Source: Deltaproteobacteria bacterium
Lineage (GTDB): Bacteria > Desulfobacterota > Syntrophia > Syntrophales > UBA2210
NCBI GenBank assembly: GCA_030603465.1
Contig: JAUVXT010000040.1
Coordinates: forward strand, 1-13,134
Reading direction: 5' to 3'
DNA length: 13,134 bases
Made by a program: the position numbers and the translations under genes. The notes beneath the pieces were generated by a model. The model worked only from the letters and a program-made list of their open reading frames with translations, was not told where the DNA came from and did not search any database. Shown here piece after piece: positions 5,925 through 12,689 of the stretch (positions within the stretch are counted from its first letter, which is position 1; each line of letters starts with the position of its first letter).

Positions 5925-7832
5925 ATGAAACGAATGGGCGAGAATGGTTATGTGAAGCAATCGTTTGTGCAAGACACTGAAACGCTGCGACTGTCTTCTG
6001 TAAATGAGCTGAAAGAATTACGCAGCATACTTTTTGAAACCTTAGATGAAAACAAACCGCGCCTGGTGATTTGTGCCGGAACAGCTTGTCACGCAAGCGG
6101 CTCAAACGGCATTATTCGAATCGTAAAGAAATACATCCTTGAAAAACGCCTGGCCGACAAAGTGGCGCTGAGGATTACCGGATGCCATGGATTCTGTGAG
6201 ATGGGTCCTTTTATTCTCACCGAGCCGCAACAGGCATTCTATGTGCAGGTGGGGCTCGGTGATGTTCCAAGGATTGTCGAGGCGTTGCTCTCGGACAAAT
6301 ACGTCGAAGACCTTCTCTATCGGGATCCTGCTACGGGCGAAAAATATTACTCTCGTGACGACATTCCTTTCTTTAAGCATCAGCAACGCAGCATTTTAGG
6401 TCTCAACGAAAAGATAGACCCAATCAGGATATACGATTACATCGCTCAGGGAGGGTACAGTGTCCTGGAGGAGGTATTTTCGAAGCAAAATGCCGACTGG
6501 ATAGTACAACAGGTTAAACGTTCTGGATTGCGCGGACGCGGCGGCGCTGGATTTCCCACAGGGCTGAAATGGGAGATGCTGGCAAAACAATCCGGCGACC
6601 AGGGCAAATTTCTCGTCTGCAATGCGGATGAAGGTGACCCTGGCGCCTATATGGATCGCAGCGTGCTTGAGGGCAATCCACACAGCATTATCGAAGGAAT
6701 GATCATTGGTGCTTATGGTACTCGGGCAACCGAAGGCATAGTTTATGTTCGAAATGAATATCCTCTTGCCGTTAAGCATTTGAAGATAGCTTTAAAACAG
6801 GCACAGGAGCTTGGTCTTTTGGGTGACAATATACTTGGAACCGGTTTTTCATTCGACATCAAAATCGTCATAGGTGCCGGCGCATTCGTGTGCGGTGAAG
6901 AAACGGCGCTGATACGGTCTATCGAAGGGAAATCAGGTGAGCCGCGTCAACGGCCGCCGTTCCCTGTTCAAAAAGGTGTCGACGGTAAACCAACCGTAAT
7001 TAACAACGTTGAAACCTGGGCAAATATCCCCTTAATTTTCAAATCAGGCGCGGATAAATTCGCAACGGTCGGGACTGAGAATAATACGGGCACAAAAATA
7101 TTCAGCCTGGTCGGCAAAATCAAAAATACCGGCCTTGTCGAAGTACCCATGGGTATAACCGTCAAGGAGATAGTCTATGACATCGGTGGTGGGGCCTCGG
7201 GCAAGGCGGAACTTAAAGCGGTTCAGACAGGCGGCCCGTCCGGTGGCTGTATTCCCGCAAATATGTTCGACGTTTCTGTTGACTACGAAAGCCTGGCGGA
7301 GGTGGGATCAATTATGGGCTCCGGCGGTATGATTGTAATGGACGAAAATACCTGCATGGTTGATATCGCCCGATATTTTATGAATTTTCTCAAAAACGAG
7401 TCCTGTGGCAAATGTTTTGCCTGCCGTAAAGGCACGCAGAGGATGTATGAGATTCTCGACGATATCTCAAACGGCAAGGGAACACTTGAGCATTTGGATC
7501 TTCTCAAAGAGTTAGCGGAAGTGGTTAAGGATACGACGATGTGCGGTCTGGGACAAACCGCATCGAATCCTGTTCTGTCTACTCTACGGTATTTTACGGA
7601 TGAATACATCGAACATATTGAAAAGAAACATTGTCCTGCCGGAGTATGCAAGGCACTCATTACTTACTCGATCAATGAAAACTGTGTGGGATGCCAGGCC
7701 TGTATCAGAGTCTGTCCGGAGGGGGCTATTACAGGAGAAAAGAAACAACGGCATGTTATCGATGCCGCCAAGTGCATTAAATGCGGGGCATGCAGAAGTG
7801 TATGCAAAGTTGAAGCTGTGGATGTTGTATAG
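5925..7832 (+). CDS. NuoF/HydB-like NADH-, FMN- and Fe-S-binding subunit
   Basis: A 635-residue flavoprotein subunit, longer than plain NuoF (about 430-450). Domains in order: an N-terminal thioredoxin-like [2Fe-2S] domain (Cys50, Cys55, Cys87, Cys91); the NADH/FMN-binding domain with GLRGRGGAGFPTG (from residue 201), NADEGDPG (from 233) and a CGEETA block (near 323-328); an SLBB domain; a NuoF-type [4Fe-4S] site (Cys494, Cys497, Cys500, Cys540); and a C-terminal two-cluster ferredoxin domain (Cys587, 590, 593, 597 and 617, 620, 623, 627). A HCPAGVC motif precedes the ferredoxin domain. This architecture is that of HydB of the trimeric electron-bifurcating hydrogenases and of Bfu-family enzymes, in which the single FMN exchanges electrons with NAD(H) and, through the clusters, with ferredoxin. 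The ribosome binding site is weak; translation may be coupled to the gene ending three bases upstream. The family is certain; bifurcation is inferred. Confidence 0.93.
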   Translation: MKRMGENGYVKQSFVQDTETLRLSSVNELKELRSILFETLDENKPRLVICAGTACHASGSNGIIRIVKKYILEKRLADKVALRITGCHGFCEMGPFILTEPQQAFYVQVGLGDVPRIVEALLSDKYVEDLLYRDPATGEKYYSRDDIPFFKHQQRSILGLNEKIDPIRIYDYIAQGGYSVLEEVFSKQNADWIVQQVKRSGLRGRGGAGFPTGLKWEMLAKQSGDQGKFLVCNADEGDPGAYMDRSVLEGNPHSIIEGMIIGAYGTRATEGIVYVRNEYPLAVKHLKIALKQAQELGLLGDNILGTGFSFDIKIVIGAGAFVCGEETALIRSIEGKSGEPRQRPPFPVQKGVDGKPTVINNVETWANIPLIFKSGADKFATVGTENNTGTKIFSLVGKIKNTGLVEVPMGITVKEIVYDIGGGASGKAELKAVQTGGPSGGCIPANMFDVSVDYESLAEVGSIMGSGGMIVMDENTCMVDIARYFMNFLKNESCGKCFACRKGTQRMYEILDDISNGKGTLEHLDLLKELAEVVKDTTMCGLGQTASNPVLSTLRYFTDEYIEHIEKKHCPAGVCKALITYSINENCVGCQACIRVCPEGAITGEKKQRHVIDAAKCIKCGACRSVCKVEAVDVV

Positions 7833-7850
7833 CTTTTTAAAAGGATAGTG

Positions 7851-8528
7851 ATGATCAATCTTACTATAAACGGGCTGCATGTTGCAGTTGAGAAAGGCAC
7901 TACCCTGCTCGAAGCGGCCAGGTTTTTGGGATTTCCGATTCCTACACTGTGTCACATGGAAGGTCTGTCGCCTTATGGCGCCTGCCGGTTGTGTATGGTG
8001 GAGATTGGAGAGGCGCCGAGGGCAAAATTGGTCTCCTCATGCACGTACCCGGCAGAGGAAGGACTTAAAGTGCGGACAACGTCATCGCGGGTCCTTCGGG
8101 CACGCAGAATGATCCTGGAACTGCTGCTGGCTTCCTGTCCGCAATCCAAAACAATCCAGGATCTTGCTTCGGCGCATGGTATTCGCCGACAGCGTTTCAG
8201 ACAGGAGTACGAGGATTGCATACTCTGTGGGCTTTGCGTACGTATATGCGAAGAACAGATGATGGCAAAGGCCATCGGTTTTAGAAGTCGTGGCGAGAAT
8301 AGAAGTATAGGCACACCATTTGATGCTAAATCGGATGTTTGCCGGCTGTGCGGCGCTTGTATGTATGTATGTCCGGCCTGTCAGCTTCGATGTACTTACA
8401 ACGAACCGGAAAAGGCAATTTGTGGAGGCTGTGCGAATCTCACCCCGCCATGCATCGAGAAAGAACAGTTTGACGATATGATGTGCTACATGGACCCCTG
8501 TGTGGCTTGTGAGATAAAGAAAGATTAA
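7851..8528 (+). CDS. NuoG N-terminal/HoxU-like Fe-S subunit (HydA N-terminal equivalent)
   Basis: A 225-residue electron-transfer subunit. The N-terminus is a ferredoxin-like [2Fe-2S] domain (Cys34, Cys45, Cys48, Cys64), followed by a two-[4Fe-4S] segment (Cys123, 126, 129, 133 and Cys164, 167, 170, 174). The HPxDCxxC block that binds the His-ligated N5 cluster in NuoG and HydA is not present: the matching place reads ASCPQSKT with a single Cys96. The last 50 residues hold eight more cysteines (177, 181, 191, 194, 201, 212, 217, 220), enough for a further cluster or zinc site. No H-cluster or molybdopterin domain follows, so this is only the electron-transfer part of a HydA- or NuoG-like protein. 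ATG 7851 is preferred over GTG 7848 because AAAAGGA lies at better spacing. It probably links the HydB-like subunit to the flavoprotein encoded next. Confidence 0.88.
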   Translation: MINLTINGLHVAVEKGTTLLEAARFLGFPIPTLCHMEGLSPYGACRLCMVEIGEAPRAKLVSSCTYPAEEGLKVRTTSSRVLRARRMILELLLASCPQSKTIQDLASAHGIRRQRFRQEYEDCILCGLCVRICEEQMMAKAIGFRSRGENRSIGTPFDAKSDVCRLCGACMYVCPACQLRCTYNEPEKAICGGCANLTPPCIEKEQFDDMMCYMDPCVACEIKKD

Positions 8529-8554
8529 CAGAAACCGAAAAGGAGCAGAATAAA

Positions 8555-10144
8555 ATGGCACCTACGTTATCGAAGGTAAACGCTTCGGCGGCGACTTTGA
8601 CTAAAAACAGGACGGAAGGCTCGGTTGTTCCGGCTTCCGGCATGTGTGTTACCTGCGTGGATGGCTGCATAGGTATGTGCGAAATAGGCAAGAGCGCCTA
8701 TCGGGGGCATGAAGTGATTTACCCACAGCCGTTCGGAGTGATAACAACCGCGGCGGAGAAAACCTACCCGGTGGACTATTCGCACTTCAATATCATGGGA
8801 ACCGCTGTCGGCGCTTATGGGATTGAAGCTGACAGCGATAAGGCCATCTTCCCCGCCGTTAATCTGGAAGTTACCTTTGGTCATGATAATGGTATAAAGT
8901 TCCGTTATCCATGGGGTATTCCCGGTCTCGGTTCTACGAATATTGCCAAGAACAACTGGGAAGGTCTGGCTATCGGCTCTGCTTTGGCGGGAACCGGTCT
9001 GACTATTGGCGAGAATGTTGTCGGCATGGATCCCGAGTCTGTTTTTAAAAATGGTCGGGTGATTGATACTGTCGATCTTAAACGCCGCGTCAAGCTCTAT
9101 AAGGACTACCAGCGGGACGGCTATGGTGCAATCATTGTACAGGCGAACATCGAAGATACACGGCTTTGCGCGCAGGAATACGCAATCGAAAAACTTGGTG
9201 TAGAATGTGTTGAGCTCAAGTGGGGTCAGGGCGCCAAGGATATCGGCGGAGAAGTCAAAGTCGGGGATATCAAAAAGGCACAGATGCTCCATGAGCGCGG
9301 CTATATAGTGCTGCCGAATCCGACAGACCCGGTTGTGATTAAGGCTTTTGAGCGGGGGGCTTTCAAGGAGTTTGAACGGCATTCACGTGTAGGCATGGTG
9401 ACTGAGGAATCATTTGCCAAACGGGTTGAAGAATTACGCAGCGCCGGCGCTAAATACATCTCCCTGAAAACCGGCGCCTATCGCCCGGCAGATCTGGCGA
9501 GGGCGATTCTTTTTGCTACCAGGTATAAACTCGACCTTTTAACAGTCGATGGCGCGGGCGGCGGGACCGGCATGAGCCCCTGGCGTATGATGAATGAGTG
9601 GGGTGTGCCCCCCGTTGAATTACACTCGCTTCTGTATCAATACGCCAAACGTCTTGCCGATAAGGGTGAGCATGTGCCTGCTCTGGCTCTGGCCGGTGGA
9701 TTTACCTTCGAAGATCAGATATTCAAAGGGCTCGCCCTCGGCGCTCCATTCGTGAAACTCATAGGAATGGCCAGAGCCCCGATAGCCGCGGCGATGGTTG
9801 GTAAAACAATCGGACGCACAATTGATGAACACCAGATTCCGGTGTACATTGAGCGCTTCGGCAGTTCGAGAGACGACATATTTGTAACGGCAAGTCATTT
9901 GCGCACGGAATTAGGAGACGAGGAATTCGAAAAACTTCCGACCGGTGCCCTGGGGCTTTACACCTACTACGAGCGTCTTGCCCAGGGCTTGTCCCAGTTA
10001 CTGGCAGGCAGCCGAAAATTCGCTCTCAAATATCTATCACGAGATGATATAGCAGCCCTGACACATAAGGCGGCAGACATCAGCGGGATTCAATACGTGA
10101 TGGATGTGGATCGAGAAGAGGCTGAAAAGATTCTCGACAGTTGA
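8555..10144 (+). CDS. FMN-binding glutamate synthase family protein, putative catalytic subunit
   Basis: A 529-residue protein whose body matches the FMN-binding barrel of the glutamate synthase large subunit (GltB domain 2). Recognisable blocks are GTGLTIGENV (near 147), ELKWGQGAKDIGGE (from about 220), GAGGGTGMSP (from about 333) and LALAGGFTFEDQ with LGAPFVKLIG (near 390-405). It lacks the N-terminal glutaminase domain, the C-terminal beta-helix domain and the C-x5-C-x4-C [3Fe-4S] motif of normal GltB. Instead, an N-terminal C-x2-C-x3-C-x3-C motif (Cys31, 34, 38, 42) probably holds a cluster that could receive electrons from the preceding subunit. The start has AGGAG nine bases upstream. 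As last gene of the redox operon it stands where a hydrogenase catalytic domain would be in HydABC. The substrate is unknown; a glutamate/2-oxoglutarate-like or other amino/2-oxo acid is a guess from family chemistry. Confidence 0.88.
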   Translation: MAPTLSKVNASAATLTKNRTEGSVVPASGMCVTCVDGCIGMCEIGKSAYRGHEVIYPQPFGVITTAAEKTYPVDYSHFNIMGTAVGAYGIEADSDKAIFPAVNLEVTFGHDNGIKFRYPWGIPGLGSTNIAKNNWEGLAIGSALAGTGLTIGENVVGMDPESVFKNGRVIDTVDLKRRVKLYKDYQRDGYGAIIVQANIEDTRLCAQEYAIEKLGVECVELKWGQGAKDIGGEVKVGDIKKAQMLHERGYIVLPNPTDPVVIKAFERGAFKEFERHSRVGMVTEESFAKRVEELRSAGAKYISLKTGAYRPADLARAILFATRYKLDLLTVDGAGGGTGMSPWRMMNEWGVPPVELHSLLYQYAKRLADKGEHVPALALAGGFTFEDQIFKGLALGAPFVKLIGMARAPIAAAMVGKTIGRTIDEHQIPVYIERFGSSRDDIFVTASHLRTELGDEEFEKLPTGALGLYTYYERLAQGLSQLLAGSRKFALKYLSRDDIAALTHKAADISGIQYVMDVDREEAEKILDS

Positions 10145-10266
10145 AGTCACGCAGATTTGTGCGTTGCCGCCCTTGTTGCTACTGCAAGGTAAGCAGCGAG
10201 TACCCCGGAATAATTCGGACCAGTCGTTTACAATAAAGAGTAACTGTAATCCAAATCTGATGCGCC

Positions 10267-10277
10267 CGCAAAAAGTC
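10267..10277 (+). repeat. Short repeat CGCAAAAAGTC, copy 2
   Basis: Second copy of the 11-mer at 1756-1766. Here it stands three bases before the GAAA hairpin, so the pair may be parts of one dispersed intergenic element. Confidence 0.35.
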
Positions 10278-10280
10278 GTT

Positions 10281-10300
10281 ACTCCGGTGAAAACCGGAGT
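10281..10300 (+). repeat. Perfect hairpin with GAAA tetraloop; possible dispersed palindromic repeat or operon-end structure
   Basis: ACTCCGGT-GAAA-ACCGGAGT is an uninterrupted eight-base-pair stem closed by a stable GNRA tetraloop. It lies 136 bases after the last operon gene and has no T-run behind it, so it is not a classic intrinsic terminator. Its form resembles the short palindromic intergenic repeats common in proteobacterial genomes; that identification is inference from a single copy. Confidence 0.55.
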
Positions 10301-10439
10301 CCGGATAATCTGCAACTATCTGAAAAATAGAGTAGAGCCTCTGTGCCCCGCAGCGTGGGTACGCTCTCCCGATAAGTTAGGCACCCGGACACATTCCGTC
10401 CATAACCATCGGCACCACATATCACATCACCTGTTGTTG

Positions 10440-10508
10440 TCATTTATTCCATTGACACACAGGGCCGTTCTTCTTATACTCCCTTTACGAAAAGGGAATT
10501 TCTTATCA
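10440..10508 (+). repeat. Duplicated promoter/leader cassette, copy 2
   Basis: Partner of the copy at 1898-1966, with about five substitutions and no gaps. The match ends shortly after the predicted transcription start; beyond CTTATCAA the two leaders are unrelated. In this copy the region around +1 forms a perfect seven-base dyad, TCCCTTT-ACGA-AAAGGGA (10480-10497), that is degraded in copy 1. Confidence 0.8.
10452..10480 (+). promoter_or_regulatory. Sigma70 promoter of the winged-helix/4Fe-4S protein gene
   Basis: TTGACA (10452-10457), a 17-base spacer and TATACT (10475-10480), identical in boxes and spacing to the promoter of the two-component system. The start of transcription is predicted near 10487, which leaves a leader of about 52 bases; AAAGGA (10526-10531) lies seven bases before the ATG at 10539. 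Confidence 0.85.
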
Positions 10509-10538
10509 AACGAAAGGCTTTGAATAAAGGATATTGAT

Positions 10539-11672
10539 ATGAGTGACACAACGCCACAGTATCGCAATTTACAAAAACACCTTGATAAGCTTCCAGTAGG
10601 ATTTCCTGCAACAAAATCGGGTGTCGAAATCCGGATTTTGAAGCATCTATTCACTCCTGAAGAAGCAGAATATGCGCTGTACCTTAATCTTTTGCCTGCA
10701 ACCGTTCAAAAAATTCATAAACGTCTGAAGAAGAAAAAATTGCCGGAACCTGAGCTGGAAAAAATTTTAGACAGGATGGCAGATAAAGGGGCAATCAACC
10801 GGCATATCAGGAAAAATGGTATAAAATATTTCAGTATCCTGATGCTGGCCATCGGCATGTTTGAATTTCAAGTAAATCGTATGACGAAAGAATTCTACAA
10901 AGATTTCGTTCAATATCTTCATGAGGCCTTTCGAAACGAAGTTTTACGTACAAAAATTCCACAGTTAAGGACAATACCGACTGAAGGGAGCATCGCTCCT
11001 GAACTTCCGATTGCGACATATGACCACATTCGAGAATTAATTACTCAATTTACGGGGCCGATTGGCGTAACTAATTGTGTGTGTAAACAGGGAAAGGATC
11101 TGCTTGAAAAACCCTGTAACGTAACGAAAATGCGTGAAGTTTGCTTTATGTTTGGCAGCGCTGCCCGGAAATATGAAGAATCGGGTTGGGGAAGGATTGT
11201 GTCCAAAGATGAAACCTTTCGAATCCTTGCTCAGGCAGAGAAGGATGGATTGGTGTTGCAACCATCCAATACACAGAAATTGTTTTGTATGTGTCTTTGC
11301 TGTGGTTGCTGCTGTGAAATTTTGACCTCTGCAAAACCACTCGAAAATCCAGCTCAATATTTTTCAACAAATTACAGGGCGGTTGTGGATTCAGAGCTCT
11401 GCACTGGGTGTGGAATATGTGAAAAACGCTGTCAGATGGACGCAATCTCTATAATAGACAAGAAGTGTGTCGTGGATCATACCCGGTGCATTGGATGCGG
11501 ATTATGTGTCACTAACTGCGCAACAAAGGCCATAACCCTGGAACAGGTCGAGTCTCCAACGGCACCTCCAAAGGACGCAACAAAACTTTATCTAAATATC
11601 CTCAGGAAGAAGGTAGGAAACGCCAGATTTATCATTATGTTAACGAAACAGATGTTTGGAAAGGTTTCTTAA
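10539..11672 (+). CDS. 4Fe-4S dicluster protein with winged-helix-like N-terminus and two Cys-rich motifs
   Basis: A 377-residue protein of no named family that I can identify. Residues 30-110 are helical and charged, with a winged-helix-like (MarR-like) pattern. A middle region (130-270) carries C-x-C-x10-C-x8-C (Cys180, 182, 193, 202) and then a striking cluster of seven cysteines within ten residues (Cys250-259, C-M-C-L-C-C-G-C-C-C). The C-terminal third is a two-[4Fe-4S] ferredoxin domain (Cys288, 291, 294, 298 and 317, 320, 323, 327). There is no signal peptide or clear membrane helix, so it is probably cytosolic. It has its own promoter, a copy of the one driving the two-component system, which suggests joint expression. 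It may be an electron carrier for the upstream complex or a redox-responsive regulator; the sequence alone does not decide. It converges on the Nudix gene with nine bases between the stops. Confidence 0.85.
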   Translation: MSDTTPQYRNLQKHLDKLPVGFPATKSGVEIRILKHLFTPEEAEYALYLNLLPATVQKIHKRLKKKKLPEPELEKILDRMADKGAINRHIRKNGIKYFSILMLAIGMFEFQVNRMTKEFYKDFVQYLHEAFRNEVLRTKIPQLRTIPTEGSIAPELPIATYDHIRELITQFTGPIGVTNCVCKQGKDLLEKPCNVTKMREVCFMFGSAARKYEESGWGRIVSKDETFRILAQAEKDGLVLQPSNTQKLFCMCLCCGCCCEILTSAKPLENPAQYFSTNYRAVVDSELCTGCGICEKRCQMDAISIIDKKCVVDHTRCIGCGLCVTNCATKAITLEQVESPTAPPKDATKLYLNILRKKVGNARFIIMLTKQMFGKVS

Positions 11673-11681
11673 GTAATCACT

Positions 11682-12689
11682 TCACTTCTCCCCCGCTTCT
11701 TCGTACCCGAGAGTTATATAATAGGCCGCTTTGTCAAAAAACAGGTTTACGCGCCACATAAACTCAATCGCTGAATACATTGCAAATTGTTTTCTCCAGA
11801 CGCCGCCCCGGGGCAACACATGGGTAAAAATATGTTTCCTGGTCAGGCTCATGGCACTCAGAACTTCCGATAACTTGAAGCCTTCTTCACGGCGCTTGCG
11901 GCCCACACCGCGATAATAGTCCCATACTACCGACATGGCATCGGTGGGGGCCAGCATCCATTCGCCAAACTGTGAAACCACCTTATAGGCACGCGAGTAG
12001 ATATCATCACGGTCAAAACCGGCATAACTGGTGGTGGTGGGGTTCTGCACCACATCGGCGATCCAGTTCTCGGTTATTATATGGGCATCCCTGGTGATGA
12101 TTTCATACAGGGCATCCGAGGGAATCGATGTATCAAGTTTACGGCCCTTACCCAGACGTTTGAAGGAATCCTCCATCTTCCACAACTCCCGGTAATAATC
12201 CCGATAGCGCTTGATTGCTTCGACATTGGGCGGAAAAGCCAGATCCTTGGTTTTCGTGATGGGCCAGTAGCGGGCATCACGGGCATCGTCTCCGGCAACC
12301 ACCTTACCACCAATCCTTTGAACCTCGAAGGAGATCCAGATCAGATCGCCATAGAATTCGTTCCGGCAGGACACCGTATCCAGCAGACGTACCACTTTAC
12401 CCGTCAGACCCGTCTCCTCACGCAGTTCACGCAGTACCGCTTCCTCGATTGATTCATTCATTTCCACAAAACCTGATGGCAGGCACCAGCGGGCCTTCTC
12501 TGGTTCCCGGTCGCGTAAGACCAGTAACACTTCCCGGTTTTTATTGACCACCACTGACGATACTACCGGGAGTGGATTATCATAGAAAACAGTATCGCAG
12601 GTGGGACAATATTCACGTTTTGTACCATCCACTTTTTTAGAGCCGATGGTTGCCCCGCAGCGTAAACAATAATTGCGTTTAACTGACAT
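11682..12689 (-). CDS. Nudix hydrolase with zinc ribbon and C-terminal RsbRD-like domain
   Basis: A 335-residue, two-part protein. The N-terminus is a zinc ribbon (Cys8, Cys11, Cys28, Cys31) like that of NADH pyrophosphatases, followed by a Nudix domain with a complete Nudix box at residues 73-95 (Gly73, Glu79, Arg87-Glu88, Glu91-Glu92, Gly94). These should hydrolyse a nucleoside diphosphate linked to another group, such as NADH or ADP-ribose, in the cytosol with a divalent metal. The C-terminal half (about 175-325) is all-helical and resembles the RsbRD N-terminal domain found on stress-signalling proteins; this part is assigned by pattern only. The ATG follows AGGGAG by eight bases and overlaps the 3' end of the upstream gene by 11 bases, which implies translational coupling. 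Substrate is not determinable; the NudC-specific SQPWPFPxS motif is absent. Confidence 0.85.
   Translation of the reverse strand: MSVKRNYCLRCGATIGSKKVDGTKREYCPTCDTVFYDNPLPVVSSVVVNKNREVLLVLRDREPEKARWCLPSGFVEMNESIEEAVLRELREETGLTGKVVRLLDTVSCRNEFYGDLIWISFEVQRIGGKVVAGDDARDARYWPITKTKDLAFPPNVEAIKRYRDYYRELWKMEDSFKRLGKGRKLDTSIPSDALYEIITRDAHIITENWIADVVQNPTTTSYAGFDRDDIYSRAYKVVSQFGEWMLAPTDAMSVVWDYYRGVGRKRREEGFKLSEVLSAMSLTRKHIFTHVLPRGGVWRKQFAMYSAIEFMWRVNLFFDKAAYYITLGYEEAGEK

Larger units (their letters stand above)
10145..10538 (+). other. Intergenic region between the redox operon and the Fe-S protein gene
   Basis: These 394 bases contain no convincing gene. From left to right they hold a low-information stretch (10145-10266), the CGCAAAAAGTC repeat, a perfect GAAA-loop hairpin, a further stretch without clear structure (10301-10439), and the duplicated sigma70 promoter and leader. 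A 139-codon open frame crosses the region but has no usual start context and ends inside the leader, so it is not called. Confidence 0.6.

Noticed and set aside
7848..7850. GTG as start of the NuoG-like gene
   Set aside because: It would leave only two bases after the AAAAGGA ribosome binding site; the ATG at 7851 fits better.
5031..8528. Fragment of respiratory complex I (nuoEFG)
   Set aside because: The NuoF-like protein has extra [2Fe-2S] and two-[4Fe-4S] domains, the NuoG-like protein stops after the ferredoxin segment, and no membrane or quinone-site subunits are present; the HydABC/Bfu type fits better.
5031..10144. Trimeric [FeFe]-hydrogenase operon
   Set aside because: No H-cluster motifs (TSCCPxW-like, MPCxxK-like or ExMxCxGGCxxGGG-like) are found in any gene of the operon.
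10145..10451. Second sigma54 promoter upstream of the 4Fe-4S protein gene
   Set aside because: I looked for GG-N10-GC with flanking TGG and TTGC and found no acceptable match; the sigma70 promoter explains this gene.
10104..10523. Open frame of 139 codons in the intergenic region, sharing a peptide with the kinase extension
   Set aside because: It starts inside the GltB-like gene, lacks a ribosome binding site and domain signature, and its similarity to the kinase extension comes from the duplicated promoter; the differences between copies are all amino-acid changing.
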